A DNA stretch of 64,000 bases, taken from positions 62,001 to 126,000 of the forward strand of contig VZSF01004794.1 in the NCBI GenBank assembly GCA_013398295.1, given 5' to 3'. The notes beneath the pieces are model-generated. The model had not been told where the DNA came from. It made no database searches and saw only the letters and a list, made by a program, of their open reading frames with translations. A program made the position numbers and the translations under genes. Positions 23,942 through 35,401 of the stretch are shown here, in pieces (positions within the stretch are counted from its first letter, which is position 1; the number at the start of each line of letters is the position of its first letter). The DNA comes from Chionis minor (Eukaryota; Chordata; Aves; Charadriiformes; Chionididae).

Positions 23942-26900
23942 CAAGCCAAGGTAGTAAGAAAAGTCTTTTTAGTGACGAATAGACAGGTAGAATCCCATTC
24001 CATTCTTCTTAGCAATCCATAAAACAGAATGAAAAAGTCAATAAAGCCAGGCCTTTCCCCATTGTTTTGGAGAGGAATAAAATAGAACAGGTTCTTTTCC
24101 TTCCCATGTTTTTAATATGAGTTCCAATTTAAATGTTCCAAAATATTCTAGTGCTAAGTATGCAATAAACTATTTCTGAATTCGAATGAATACATAATCA
24201 ACCCACATATGAAATTTGAAAATTTTAACCCATTGAAATCAACAAAAGTCTAATCATTGAATTCCATGAGATCAGAATTTTGCCAATTACATTTGCCTTC
24301 AATTTAACAGAAAAGTATTAATACAATTCCATCAAATATGCAAGTCAAATTTCTCCAAAGACTTGATCATAGTCTGTTTTTTAAACATCTATGACATCTC
24401 ACCTTAGGGCACAGTTATTCTTGCATAATATTTTCCTGGATATTTTTTATTCCAGGCTCCTGTTATTTGTCTTTTCAAATTTATATTACCGAAAGCATTA
24501 ATTCCAGCACAAATATTTTGTGGAAAATTTTTTTTATCTGGGTGAAGATAATCACCAGAAATGTTCACCCAGCCACTGTGTCTGCATCTCCACAGAAGAT
24601 CCAGATGTCAGAAGTTATTTGAGGTGGAAAAACAAAAGAGGACTGAGAAGTTATTTTTGAATTGTGTATATAAATTCCATTAAGTGAACACCTTGCATAA
24701 GTAATAGTAAGTGAAGGAGAGTGAAGGACATTTTGGGATACAAAAAAGAGGTCCTTTCGCTAAGGAAAATAGATATTTGCAAAGCACTTGATTCACACAC
24801 TGTGAAAGGAGATGCTAACTATATATCCCACTGGAAATGTTCATGTTTGGGAATGTCTATGGTTTTGATGACATACCTAGTTATGGATATGATCCTGTGA
24901 CCATTTGGCCTGTGACTAGAAAGTTAGAAATAAAGTGCCTTAGCAAGAGACAAAACATTTCAGCAACTTAGTATCAACTTACTGCTTGCAAATTATGCTA
25001 GGAAGTCATTACATCTATTGTGTATTTTACTTTCTCTCAACTGGGAAAGAACACAGATCCTTTCCAAAACTGACTCAATGTAAGTTTTTTAATGCACAAG
25101 TAGGGAAGAAGTTACCTTATAAGTTCCTTCACTGACTTATTTATCACTCTAAATCTTTATCATTGTCTCGCAAGACAATTTATCACTCCAGAGTTTTCAT
25201 AATACTCTGCTTCAGCTCCTGAAAATCATGTCTTCTACTGTACAACTTGCTGGCACACAGCTCAATTGCCAAATTTTAAATATTAAACTGTATATCAGTT
25301 CACATAAACACGAATCACTTTGGTATCTAAGTACCTTGGAAGTAATTATTTATTCTCAGAATTTATCAACCTGACCTGCAGAAGCACTAGTGCTAGCGTT
25401 ATACTGACATACTAATACAGAGAGAAAGTTCACATAAAACTCACCCTGGGTCACAGGGACGACTTACTGCACAGCAGTTTACTCCCCAGCCACCCTTCTT
25501 CTCATTAGGCAATTTTAATTTTCTTTTTCAAAGACTCTGTCCTCATAAATATAAGTGTAGCCAAAGTACAAGACAACCTTTCTTCTTTTTGCTAGACTTT
25601 ATTTGCTTTCTGTTCCCCAAACACTATGAGCCCGCATTAGGGTGAGAAGAGTAGTCATTTTTTGGTATCGGAATTGAGCTTCCAAAGAGTCCTTATTAAG
25701 AGGATGGCTTCTTCTAAACTGTCCAGTTGCCATGCAGGAGCCCAACAAAGCCAGTATAGAAACCCTGTTGGAGAGGAAGCTACTCAGCAGCTCCTCAGGC
25801 TTCCTACTGGAACTAATAACTCGAGACAGCATGTGCAGCTGTTGTGAGAGAACTACACAGCTTGGATACATAGTGAGGCATGAGAAATCTGGTATTCTCA
25901 AAGCAGCTGAAAGGCTTAGACTGTGTTATTCCTCTTATGACCAATTAGAATATTTTTAGGGGAGAAAAAAGAGATTTTAAACTCATTTTAAGTTATTTAT
26001 TAAAAGCAATAATTGAACTTGCACAAACATTTCTTTACACCCGATCTGATTTATACCGGTGAAATTCAATGGAGCTTCTTTTGTTTTACATTGGTGTAAC
26101 CAATATCAGCATTAGGCCCATTGTCTTCCTTGTAAGCAAGTCATAAATTGCCATTCTTCATGGTCATATAAAATGATACATAGATATTGGTAGAAAAAGA
26201 GGTCTCTTGGCACAATCATTACTTTTTCCATTTTCTGTAGACAAACAAACCTATAAAACAGAACTGACAGATGTTATAACCCAAGAAAATGAAAGAGAAA
26301 ACCCCACAGTACAGAAGAACTGAAGAAATTACAAAAAAAAATCACACTGTGACAACCTCCTGGAATACACCTGTTTGTATTCCAAGATCTGGAAAAGATA
26401 AAAGTCATAGAGAAAAGTTACTTCAATTACTGTTTTTGCTAGATCAGGGTGTTACCAGGTGTAGCAAAAAGATCCCAGAATATTTGTTTGGGTTGTGCAG
26501 TAAAGTTTCCTTCTATTTGAAATACATCAGGTTTGTATAAATCAGTCCATATTAATGTGTCCTCTGTTGTGGATGTTTTTTAAAAAGACTCAGTGATTAT
26601 CTGATTTTTACAAGAGTTTACTATGTGTTTTAATTACATTCACCATGCTCAACATTGAAAATAAAAATGTACACTTTTCCATACACTGTACCAGAGCATG
26701 TTGTGATTTAAAATTAATTTCCAAATATCTAAAAGTCTCAGGAACTGAAAGTTTTATTCTTTGTTGAAACTACGACCTCGAATTCAGCCTCAGCCACATC
26801 TGACTGCAGTTGGAAACCTCTGAAGTATCAGCACTCGGGCTGAAGCCACCCTCAATCCAGGGGAAAAAAAAATGCAGTTCTTTGAAAATAAGCCTTTTCA

Positions 26901-28987
26901 TAGACATATGCACAGGCTAGAGAGATTTGCCAGATTCTCTGATTCGAGAGTGGTTTCAAATGTAGAGATTTCAAAGGCCTCACTCAATAGATACTATGGC
27001 TCAGGCTGAAGTTGAAAGTGCTGGTTTCAACATTGCTGGAGGTTTTAGGAATATAGGAATTAATAATGGATTGTACTGAATAAAACAAAAACAGCACACA
27101 AAAATCCTCACACTGACAGAGTTTTTCCTACTTTTCCCCTATCCTGGGGCACATGTGGCTAAGGGAGACAAATCTAACTCACATTCACACCAACGAATTA
27201 GTGTCTCATAACTTTTCAACATCAGACCTTGTTAGTAAAGCTGAAAGCTGTCTTTCAATAGTTTAAGCTGGATTCTGCTCCAAGCACTGCAGTTCTATAA
27301 TTTTCTGACTCTGGACATCTTCATATTCCACCACTGAATCTGATATTTTGAAAGGGAAATACATGTACGTACATATGTACATACTATTTCTACTTGCCAG
27401 TGGTTGTGCACATCTTATTTCTCCATTCCTTCTGTCTACTTAGCTGTTTATTTGAGTAGTAACAGTAACAGGAAACCAATAATATAGAAATATAATTGCA
27501 AATACAGAACTAACCAATCAAGCTGTCTTGTCCTTGTGCAACTGCTCATTGAAGCATAAAACAGACATAAAGCCCTCCCAAGTAAAATGCATGCAGAGCT
27601 ATTGTAACGTTCAATTAATGTTTTTTAAGTGGTTTAGGACGCTGAATAAATTGGAGATAAGCACAGGAGAAATGGTGCATACATGTTTATATGTGATTAA
27701 AATCTGTCTCTACAGCTTTTAGACGTGATATGTTCTGGATGCTTTGCAGTACTGGAGCAACACAAAGGAGCCATAAACCTGACTTAACCAACCAGTTAAG
27801 CTACATTAACGGGTACTTTGTATCCTTGTAGTGGATGCCTTGGGTCATCAGATTAATTCAAAGCAGTTGGAGTAAAGGAGGGAAGGAAACCTATAAAGTA
27901 GGTGAGATCCCTCAGAGCTTGATCCACAGCCAATTGACATCAGTAAAAAGATTCCCATTTGTCTTAAACTGCTGATCATAATTAGTGTAACTTAATGGAT
28001 TGCATCAGCCATTTCCCTTTGCATTTTAGTCTATAGTGCTGACCTGAAAAACTGTTCCTTAGCCCTTTTTCTATTTCACAGTCAGGAACTTCTGTGTGAT
28101 TGTTCCATGGCACAAGTTCTCTTAAATGTGTTTATTTTTCCCTGAAATTACTAAAACAGCCAGCATTAGATACCATGATTTTTAAAGGAAGATACAAAAC
28201 TATACTCCTGCTGTTGATGGCATTTCTGCAATAAAATTCTGAGCCATATCGTTGGTTGTTTTCAGTGACTGATGCTGCTTGAGTAATTCTCTGTTACTGA
28301 TGATATACCTTGACTGATTTGGGTTTTGTGGCAGTTTCAATGATGAATGCCTAGTCTCTTCACTATAGCTTATGTTCTTTCTTATTCTCTCTGTCTATGA
28401 CAGTGTCCTTTGCACAGGCCTGCCAAAAGCTCAGTGAAGCTGACACAGCTCTCCCCTCCTCTTCCTCTTCCTAATCACTAGAATCCAGAAAGCTTCCTCA
28501 GAATAGCGTAAATATTGGAAGAGATAAGCAAGGAGAAATGACAAGACTCATTCTAGTCGAGTTTCCATAAATTTAAAAATCCCACTGGTGTTTTTTGCTG
28601 TGGATTTTTAATGATAATACTCAGGATCCAACATCTCACGTCTAACACCTTTTTCTTACATGCATCACCTTAATTCCCCTTGGCCTTTTCACCTTCTTCC
28701 TGCTGTTTTGATATCCCATATGTCTGCACTGAAATTAAAGCTGCCAAGCATGGGTTTCTATAGCATTTCTTAACATAGCTGCACCAGCTCTTATCTTTAA
28801 AATTTCATTAAGAAGCTAAATCTAATCTTCGTAATGTTACCAATATAAAGCTTTTATATATATATTAAATTAAAGATACAAGAAGCTGTAGATGTGGGTA
28901 AATGCTACAGAAGAGCCAGATTACTGGCTGACAGTGTTAGCTTTTAAAAACAGTGAGGTTTTGGTTTAGTTCTGGGCAGTTGCTCAG

Positions 28988-29059
28988 CTGTCAATCAAAA
29001 ATCTTGTTATACATGAATCTGATGTCAGATCAATATTTGACAAGATTTTTGACTGGCAG
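28988..29059 (+). repeat. 72-nt imperfect palindrome / miRNA-like hairpin
   Basis: Arms 28988-29009 and 29038-29059 pair at 21 of 22 positions as plus-strand RNA: 19 Watson-Crick pairs, 2 G-U pairs and one A-C mismatch. A 7x7 internal region with three possible pairs follows, then a 6-bp stem (ATCTGA/TCAGAT, 29017-29030) with a two-base turn. The whole is exactly symmetrical about 29023.5. The pairing fits a plus-strand transcript better than a minus-strand one. The length suits a pre-miRNA, but no extended basal stem is visible outside the arms. It could instead be a relic of a palindromic transposon or a conserved hairpin repeat. I cannot match it to a known miRNA. Confidence 0.6.
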
Positions 29060-29065
29060 GACAAA

Positions 29066-29105
29066 TTGTTAGACATGGATGTAGTGCCACATCCATGTGT
29101 AACAA
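29066..29105 (+). repeat. 40-nt hairpin next to the 72-nt palindrome
   Basis: Arms 29066-29082 and 29089-29105 pair at 16 of 17 positions around a six-base AGTGCC loop. It begins six bases after the previous palindrome. The motif TTGTTANACATGRAT is in both arms here, once on each strand (29066-29080 plus, 29091-29105 minus), and also in the left arm of the neighbouring palindrome (29004-29018 plus). The two hairpins are therefore probably related by descent. Confidence 0.7.
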
Positions 29106-32100
29106 GACCCATGTAGAACAGCTGCCAGTGATAGAATCCTGTCATTCATATATTGTCATAACAGTTAGAGCAGCTCCCTGAGACCTCATGCGTTAAGTAA
29201 CTACATCAGAGCCTGAATTCCATCTGTAACCCTTACCAAAACTTATTCAAATTACAAGTTTGAATTGAACAAGTCAAGAATCCTGGAGTGTTTGTGCTTT
29301 TTGGTTCATCACTAAAAACGTTGGGGTTTTTTTCTCCCCTACAGTCTCTGCAATATAGCACTATTTATGTTCTACTTTCCTCCTATTAAAGACATGGAAA
29401 TGTATGGGATTTATGTCAGTGTGCTTAACCAGTGAAACAGTATGTGAATTTAACTGTCAGCTGGTGGAATAGGAGGGGTGGTAGCAAAAACTGAAAGGGG
29501 GAGGAAAGGAATGTGTGTACATTATACACTTTTAAATCCCAAGTAAGATCACTGTGAAAGCATTCACAAAGCATGTTTAAAATTCATCAGCTGTACAAAA
29601 GCATTACGTTATGCCATATTTACTTGGGGTTCTAGCTTATTCCCTAGATTCACCTCTAAAGGCACCAATTTGGTGGACTGATTTGTGAAAAGATGCAGGA
29701 GGTATAGCTTTGAAACACTGACTGGTAGCACTGTCCACAGTTATACTGCAGATTATGGTGGTTGCAAAGCAGTTCAGAATCTTGTTCTGCACAGAACTGC
29801 AAGTCTTTCAACTGAAAAGCAATGGGAGATGCTGGAGGAAACGCAGCATTTCATAAATGCTCCATTCACCATGAAGAGAGAAGCTGACCTATAAAGAGAG
29901 GAACAGGCATACCTAGATCTATAAGAGAGAAGTAGTGAAGAATCTGATGGAGTGATTAATATGCCTAAATATAGGTTATTTCATATTATCTGAGATAGTC
30001 TAATGTACCTGAGGTATAAATGTGGAGCTGAGAGACAGAATATGTGGGAGTCCTGTGCCTTTCTAATGCAACAGTTGGAGGTTAAGAGTACCCTATGTAT
30101 CTAGGATGGCTCTAGATTATTATAGTGAGTCAGGTGAATCAGACTCTGACTCTGCTTTCGTTTATCTACCTGAGGCTTTTCCACACTACCTATTACCATG
30201 ACAACTTATCAAGGACTGTCTCCTTTCTCTGAACACGGACCATAAAGTGCCAATATCAAATCCAGTCCAAGCTGCTGACATTTACATCATACTATTAATA
30301 CCTAAAACCTACAGTGACACTGTATTCAAGAAGGATGCTTTCCCATTAAGTGTGCATCCCACATATACACAACCCTTTTCTATCCTTAAAATTTTATTAA
30401 GTACTGTAACCTTAAATCTGATAGCCCTACATTAGGTATCTTTAAATCTACCATGGAGGCAGAACTAGTTTTTTGGGGTTCCAGGTATTTGCGAAAATTG
30501 CACAACGAACTAATTTTTTCTGCTGGTGCAGAAAAATTTTTTTCGGACTGAAAAAAACAGGGAAGTCTTTACCGGCTCGCAACAATACAACAAACTCATA
30601 TTTGGATGAGAAATGAAGTATGCTTTATCCAAGCAGTATTATGAAGCATCTTTAAGTGGATAAATACTACTTTTGATGTTAGAAAGAAGACAATTCATAA
30701 AAGGTAATACGTCTTCTCTTATAAAGGGTATCATTGTGAAGATTGTGAATTTGAGCTTACAGCTGTTCATGTTCTATGTCTTTGCACTAGGTTTGACACC
30801 AGATCTCATCTGTGTTTCATTGCATTTAGGAGACAACTGACTACACTGTTCCCTGGCAACAATAGTTTTGGTCAAAACTGCATTGGAATATAGACCTCTT
30901 TTTGGTCAACAGCATCATGATATTCTCTGGAGGACCCCTGGATAACCACCGATAAGTCAAACTTATAAAGTCTGTTACTGTACAAACAAGCATGGCTATG
31001 GAAGACCTACACCAAAACAAGCTAGTTCTGAAGGGACGACTTGATCCATGGACATATGATGACTGAACATTACAACACGACTGAAGGAGCACTATGTAAT
31101 GAAAATGCTGTGATTCCACAAAGATAAAACACAAAGACATGTGGGCCCTTCCTTTATGGCTTTCAATGTCAAGTCCAGATGCATTTGTTCTCCAGTCTCT
31201 CCACCTTTAAAACAAAAATAGCAGGGAGTTAACCTGGTAAACACAATTTCACTGAAATGACATGTACATTTCTTTACAGTAGTAACATACTTCAAATTCT
31301 ACTTTACCCATATTTCTTAATACTATACAGTTTAACTCATTCATTTTATTTTCCTACTAAGTTGCGTAAGATACATTGACAAACCTGTTTTCAGTTACCA
31401 TACCTTGTACTTCTTCTGTTTGCTGACAGTATATTCTATTTTAGTAGTTGGTTATGAATTGCCTTAAGTCATCTGAGCTGCATGATCCAAAGATGTTCAT
31501 ATTTCTTTCCTTCCCTGATGGCAAAGAACTACTTTCCTTTCACAGTCTTTTTTTAAAAATTATAATTAGTCTAGAGCCTTGCCTCTGTGCTCATTCATCA
31601 TTCTCTCCTATTAGTCTTATCACTCCGTAGGGCTTGAGAGAATTGGCTAGTAACATCACCAGTAACTCAAGTTTGAAATAAGGCTATCAAAACAGCCAAC
31701 AGCTCACATGCCAACTCTTTGGACAAAGTGGGATTGTAAAGAATGGGGCAAAGTGGTAAAGAGAGGAAAAGCTTCCACCTCTGGGAATCCTGCTGCACTT
31801 CTTTCACTTTTCTGTACTTCTACAGGCAATTTTCTGTTGCAAAAGGCAAAACCAATGATAAGAAATTTCAGTTAATCATTTAATTTATGTTAATGTTGTC
31901 CTGTGTTGGTTATTATACTAAATATTCATTACAATATTTTGAAGGAAGCATCGTGTTTACAGTTCTAATCTCTGATATATGAAACTGATTTTGAGACAAC
32001 ATTAAAGAGCCTCCTCTGCAAATAAATTGTCACTGTCCATTTCTTTTTTCCATATAAGTTATTCTGTTGTCAAGATCTGAGGCTTTTAATACCACCAAAG

Positions 32101-32959
32101 AACAAGGCAATAGGAATGGGGAGATGAGAAATTTTTTGTCTCTGATCTAGTAGCAAAGAAAATACAAGAAGCAAATTGTTACTAAATATATTATTATTGT
32201 GTGGTGGTTTTTAACATGTTCTGGAGTGCATTAAGGGTGTCTTTAAGCAACTGAAGCTCTATTAATGAACGTGATGAAAATTATAAAATCACAGCTGTTT
32301 GCAAACAAATAAGCTATTACTAAGCTAATGTAAGGTATCACACAGTCTTAGGAAATCAACTTCCAGATTACAAAACAACTTCAGATCTTCTGAAATTTAA
32401 GAAACTTAATCTAAGAGGAATATTCACTTCTTAGTTGTTTGATTATGAGTAATTAAAGAATCTAAACCTTTTTTGAAGGCTGAAGGAATACACATAGTTG
32501 CAGAAAATGAATGTGTCAACTTATCCAACATCTTCAGAGCTTATATCTTCCACAGAAGTCACAGAAGGCCCAAGAAATGTATTTTCTTCTTTACATTTTA
32601 AGGCCACCTTTTCAGACCTCTGTAGTCATATTCAAAGTAAAGCATAGACATTACATAAAATATGCAAAATTTAAATGTTTAATTCTAAGCTAGATTTCTC
32701 TTAAACGTAATAAAGAGAACTGTCATTTCTAAGGTGTGAATATTCTGAGCAAATGCAGACAAGCTAATATAAATGCACCTTAAATGTACTTGCTTCTTTT
32801 AGTTGACTCTACAGACATCCAAAACTGACTGGCCAAGTTGACAAAATTAATTCTTCCCAGAATCAGAGCATCATTATGCACTGAAAACTAAAAGCTTCAT
32901 CCCCACAGGATCACATAAGATGTTAGAATTAGGTATGTAGGTTTGCTGCAGTCAAACAG

Positions 32960-32992
32960 TAGTAACTGCAGTAACTGCTGCTGCAGTTACTA
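32960..32992. repeat. 12-bp perfect inverted repeat
   Basis: TAGTAACTGCAG and CTGCAGTTACTA are separated by nine bases. AGTAACTGC-like sequence also recurs inside the loop, so a locally repeated CTGCAGTTAC motif is involved. Confidence 0.75.
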
Positions 32993-33197
32993 AGAGAAAG
33001 GCACACCCTACACATAAGCTGATCAAGAGAATTCCCAGAAACCATAATTTATGAGCAAGACATGTTTGAACACCTGCCTTTTTGTGGGATACAAATACCT
33101 CATTTAGTGTTCCTCATTAGATTTGGGTTATACTTTCCTCCAAAGTATAGAATATAGATTTTTTTCTGGACTCTAACGTTCATACATGAAATTCCCA

Positions 33198-34604
33198 TTG
33201 CCTGGAAAAGGGGAAACATAACCCCAAATTATAAAAAAGTGTAAAAAGAAAGACCTGGGGAACTACAAGCCGGTCAGTCTCACCTCTGTGCCTGGCAAGA
33301 TCATGGAGCAGATCCTCCTGGAAACTATGCTAATGGAAAATAAGGAGGTGATCAGTGAGAGCCAACATGGCTTCACTAAAGGCAGATCATGCCTGACAAA
33401 TTTGGTGGCCTTCTACAATGGGCTTACAGCATTGGTGGATAAGGGGAGAGCAACAGATCTAATTTACCTGGACTTGTGCAAAGCATTTGACACTGCCCCA
33501 CATGACATCCTTGTCTCTAAATTGGAGAGACATGGATTTGATGGATGGGATGCTTGATGGATAAGGAATTGCCTGGATGGTCGCACTCAAAGAGAGTCGT
33601 AGTCAACAGGTTAACGTTCAAGTGGCAACCAGTGATGAGTGGTGTTCTTCCGGGTTCGGTACTGGGACTGGTGCTGTTTAACATCTTTGTTGGCAGCATG
33701 GATGTTGAGATTGAGTGCACCTGTAGCTAGTTTGACAATGGCACCAAGCTGTGTGGAGAAGCTTCCAAGAGAAGGGTTCCATCTGGAGCGACCTGGACAG
33801 TATTGAGAAGTGGACCTGTGCCAACCTCATGAAGCTCAGCAAGGCCAAGTGCAAGGTCCTGCATGTGGGTCAGGGCAAACCCAAGCACAAATACAGGCTG
33901 GGTGGGGAACGGATTGAGAGCAGTCCTGAGGAGAAGGACTTGGGGGTGTTTATGAGAAGCTCAACATGAACCAGCAACGTGTGCTTACAGCCCCAGGAAG
34001 CCAACCTCATCCTGGGCTGCATCAAAAGCAACATGGACAGCAGGTCGAGGGAGGTGATTCTCCCCCTCTGTTCCCCTCTCATAAGACCCCACTGGAGTAC
34101 TGCACCCATCTCTGGAGCCCCCAGCATAAGAAGGGCATGGAGTGGGTCCAGAGGAGGGCCACAAAGACGATCAGAGGACCGGAGCACCTCTCCTCTGAAG
34201 ACAGGCTGAGAGAGCTGAGATTGTTCAGCCTGGAGATGAGAAGGCTCTGGGAAGATCTTATAGCAGCCTTCCACTACTTAAAGGAGGCCTACAAGAGAAT
34301 TGGAGGGGGACTTTTTACAAGGGCGTGTAGAGAGGTGTAATGGCTTCAAACTGGAAGAGGGTAGATTTAGAATAGATGTCAGGAAGAATTTTTTCACTCT
34401 GAGGCTGGTGAGGCACTGGAACAGGTTGTCCAGCGAAGTTGCAGATGCCCCATCCCTAGAAATGTTCAAGGCCATGTTGGATGAAGTTTTAAGCAATCTG
34501 GTCTAGTAGGAGGTGTCTCTGCCCATGGCAGAGGTTTGGAACTAGATGATCTTTAAGGTCCCTTACAGCCTAATCCACTCTAAGATTCTGTGATTCCTAG
34601 ATTC
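33198..34604 (+). mobile_element. CR1 LINE (plus), longest copy, ORF2 reverse transcriptase pseudogene
   Basis: About 1.4 kb covers the CR1 ORF2 reverse-transcriptase C-terminal half and the 3' end (GATTCTGTGATTCCTAG near 34590). Blocks visible in order are [18 protein letters not shown], then [16 protein letters not shown] (from about 33468), [37 protein letters not shown], and LRHWNRL-like and PSLEMFKAMLDEVLSNL at the end. It is broken by an in-frame TGA at 33555-33557, a TAG at 33728-33730, and frame changes near 33590, 33750, 34080 and 34320. The catalytic FADD region reads FDNG (33731-33742), so both catalytic aspartates are lost. It cannot be active. Full CR1 elements are roughly 4.5 kb, so it is also strongly 5'-truncated. 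Confidence 0.96.
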
Positions 34605-35097
34605 ACAATAGCTCATCCTCAGCAAACTTACTCAGAGATTTCGCCCCCAATACACACTTGTGAATATTTAGTGGAGAGGAAACATGAGCTTGAGGAGGTT
34701 TAGAACTCCTGTCTCTTGCTCAGTGATGACTGCTCCAGCTACTTGGCTACTATGCAGAAATTGGGCAGAAGTGAGCAGCTGCTCCACTGCCAGCTGTGTT
34801 TTGAAAAACTGGACTGCTGTGCTGTCTTTATATGCCAGCCCTGTTCTTTGTCCATCAGACCTGCTCCAGGAACTTAGGCCAGTTTAGGCATCTTATCTAA
34901 TAAGAAGATGAATAACAGTAGCCCTTAGAAAGAAGCTAAATATCTAAATTACACCTAACAGTGCAGATGTCTATGCATGGAAACCGCACGTTAGTTCACA
35001 TGCATTATACCTATATTAGCCAACTAAATGAGCCCAGAGCATTTCTCTGAAGTTGAGTCCAATAAGCATAGGAATAATATTTAGTCCAATAAGCATG
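34605..35097. other. Spacer between two CR1 copies, with a 14-bp direct repeat
   Basis: About 490 bp without a gene. AGTCCAATAAGCAT occurs at 35056-35069 and again at 35083-35096, immediately before the next CR1. CR1 insertions usually lack clear target duplications, so this is more likely local duplication at the insertion point than a standard target-site duplication. Confidence 0.6.
35056..35096 (+). repeat. 14-bp direct repeat at a CR1 5' junction
   Basis: Two exact copies of AGTCCAATAAGCAT flank 13 bases of AT-rich sequence. The second ends at the point where the CR1 begins. Confidence 0.85.
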
Positions 35098-35401
35098 GTC
35101 GACTGGGACCAGTCTTTTTTCAGTAGTGCCCAGTGACAGAACAAGAGGTAACGGGCACAAACTTGAACATAGGATGTTCCATCTCAACATGAGGAGGAAC
35201 TTCCTTACTTTGAGTATGATGGACCACTGGAAGAGGCAGCCCAGAGAGGTGGTGGAGTCTCCAACTCTGGAGACATTCAAAACCAGCCTGGACACCATCC
35301 TGTGTAACCTGCTCTAGATTGACCTGCTTTGGAAGGAGGATTGGACTAGATGATCTTCAGAGATCCCTTCCAACTCATCTGATTTTGTGATTCTATGATC
35401 C
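35098..35401 (+). mobile_element. CR1 LINE (plus), short 3' fragment
   Basis: Starts around the sequence for the SDRTRGN block and runs to the 3' end (ATTTTGTGATTCTATGATC). The frame 35126-35317 is still open and reads [20 protein letters not shown] and then [17 protein letters not shown], the CR1 pol C-terminus. It belongs to the same subfamily as the copy at 23536. It has one copy of the segment that is duplicated there. Confidence 0.95.

Larger units (their letters stand above)
23942..33197. other. Unique AT-rich non-coding DNA with structured elements
   Basis: Over 9 kb with no defensible gene. The longest open frame is about 100 codons (25599-25901, minus) and has no recognisable domain. 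The main structure is a pair of adjacent fold-backs at 28988-29105. Smaller features are a 9-bp stem with a TGGT loop at 30515-30536 and a 12-bp perfect inverted repeat at 32960-32992. Confidence 0.55.

Noticed and set aside
30460..30600. CpG-containing segment with a 9-bp stem at 30515-30536, as a possible recent insertion
   Set aside because: No element ends, target duplication or known sequence could be identified, and the stem depends partly on T/A runs.
33870..34274. 134-codon minus-strand open frame
   Set aside because: Antisense of the CR1 at 33198-34604, whose plus-strand reading gives real CR1 peptides.
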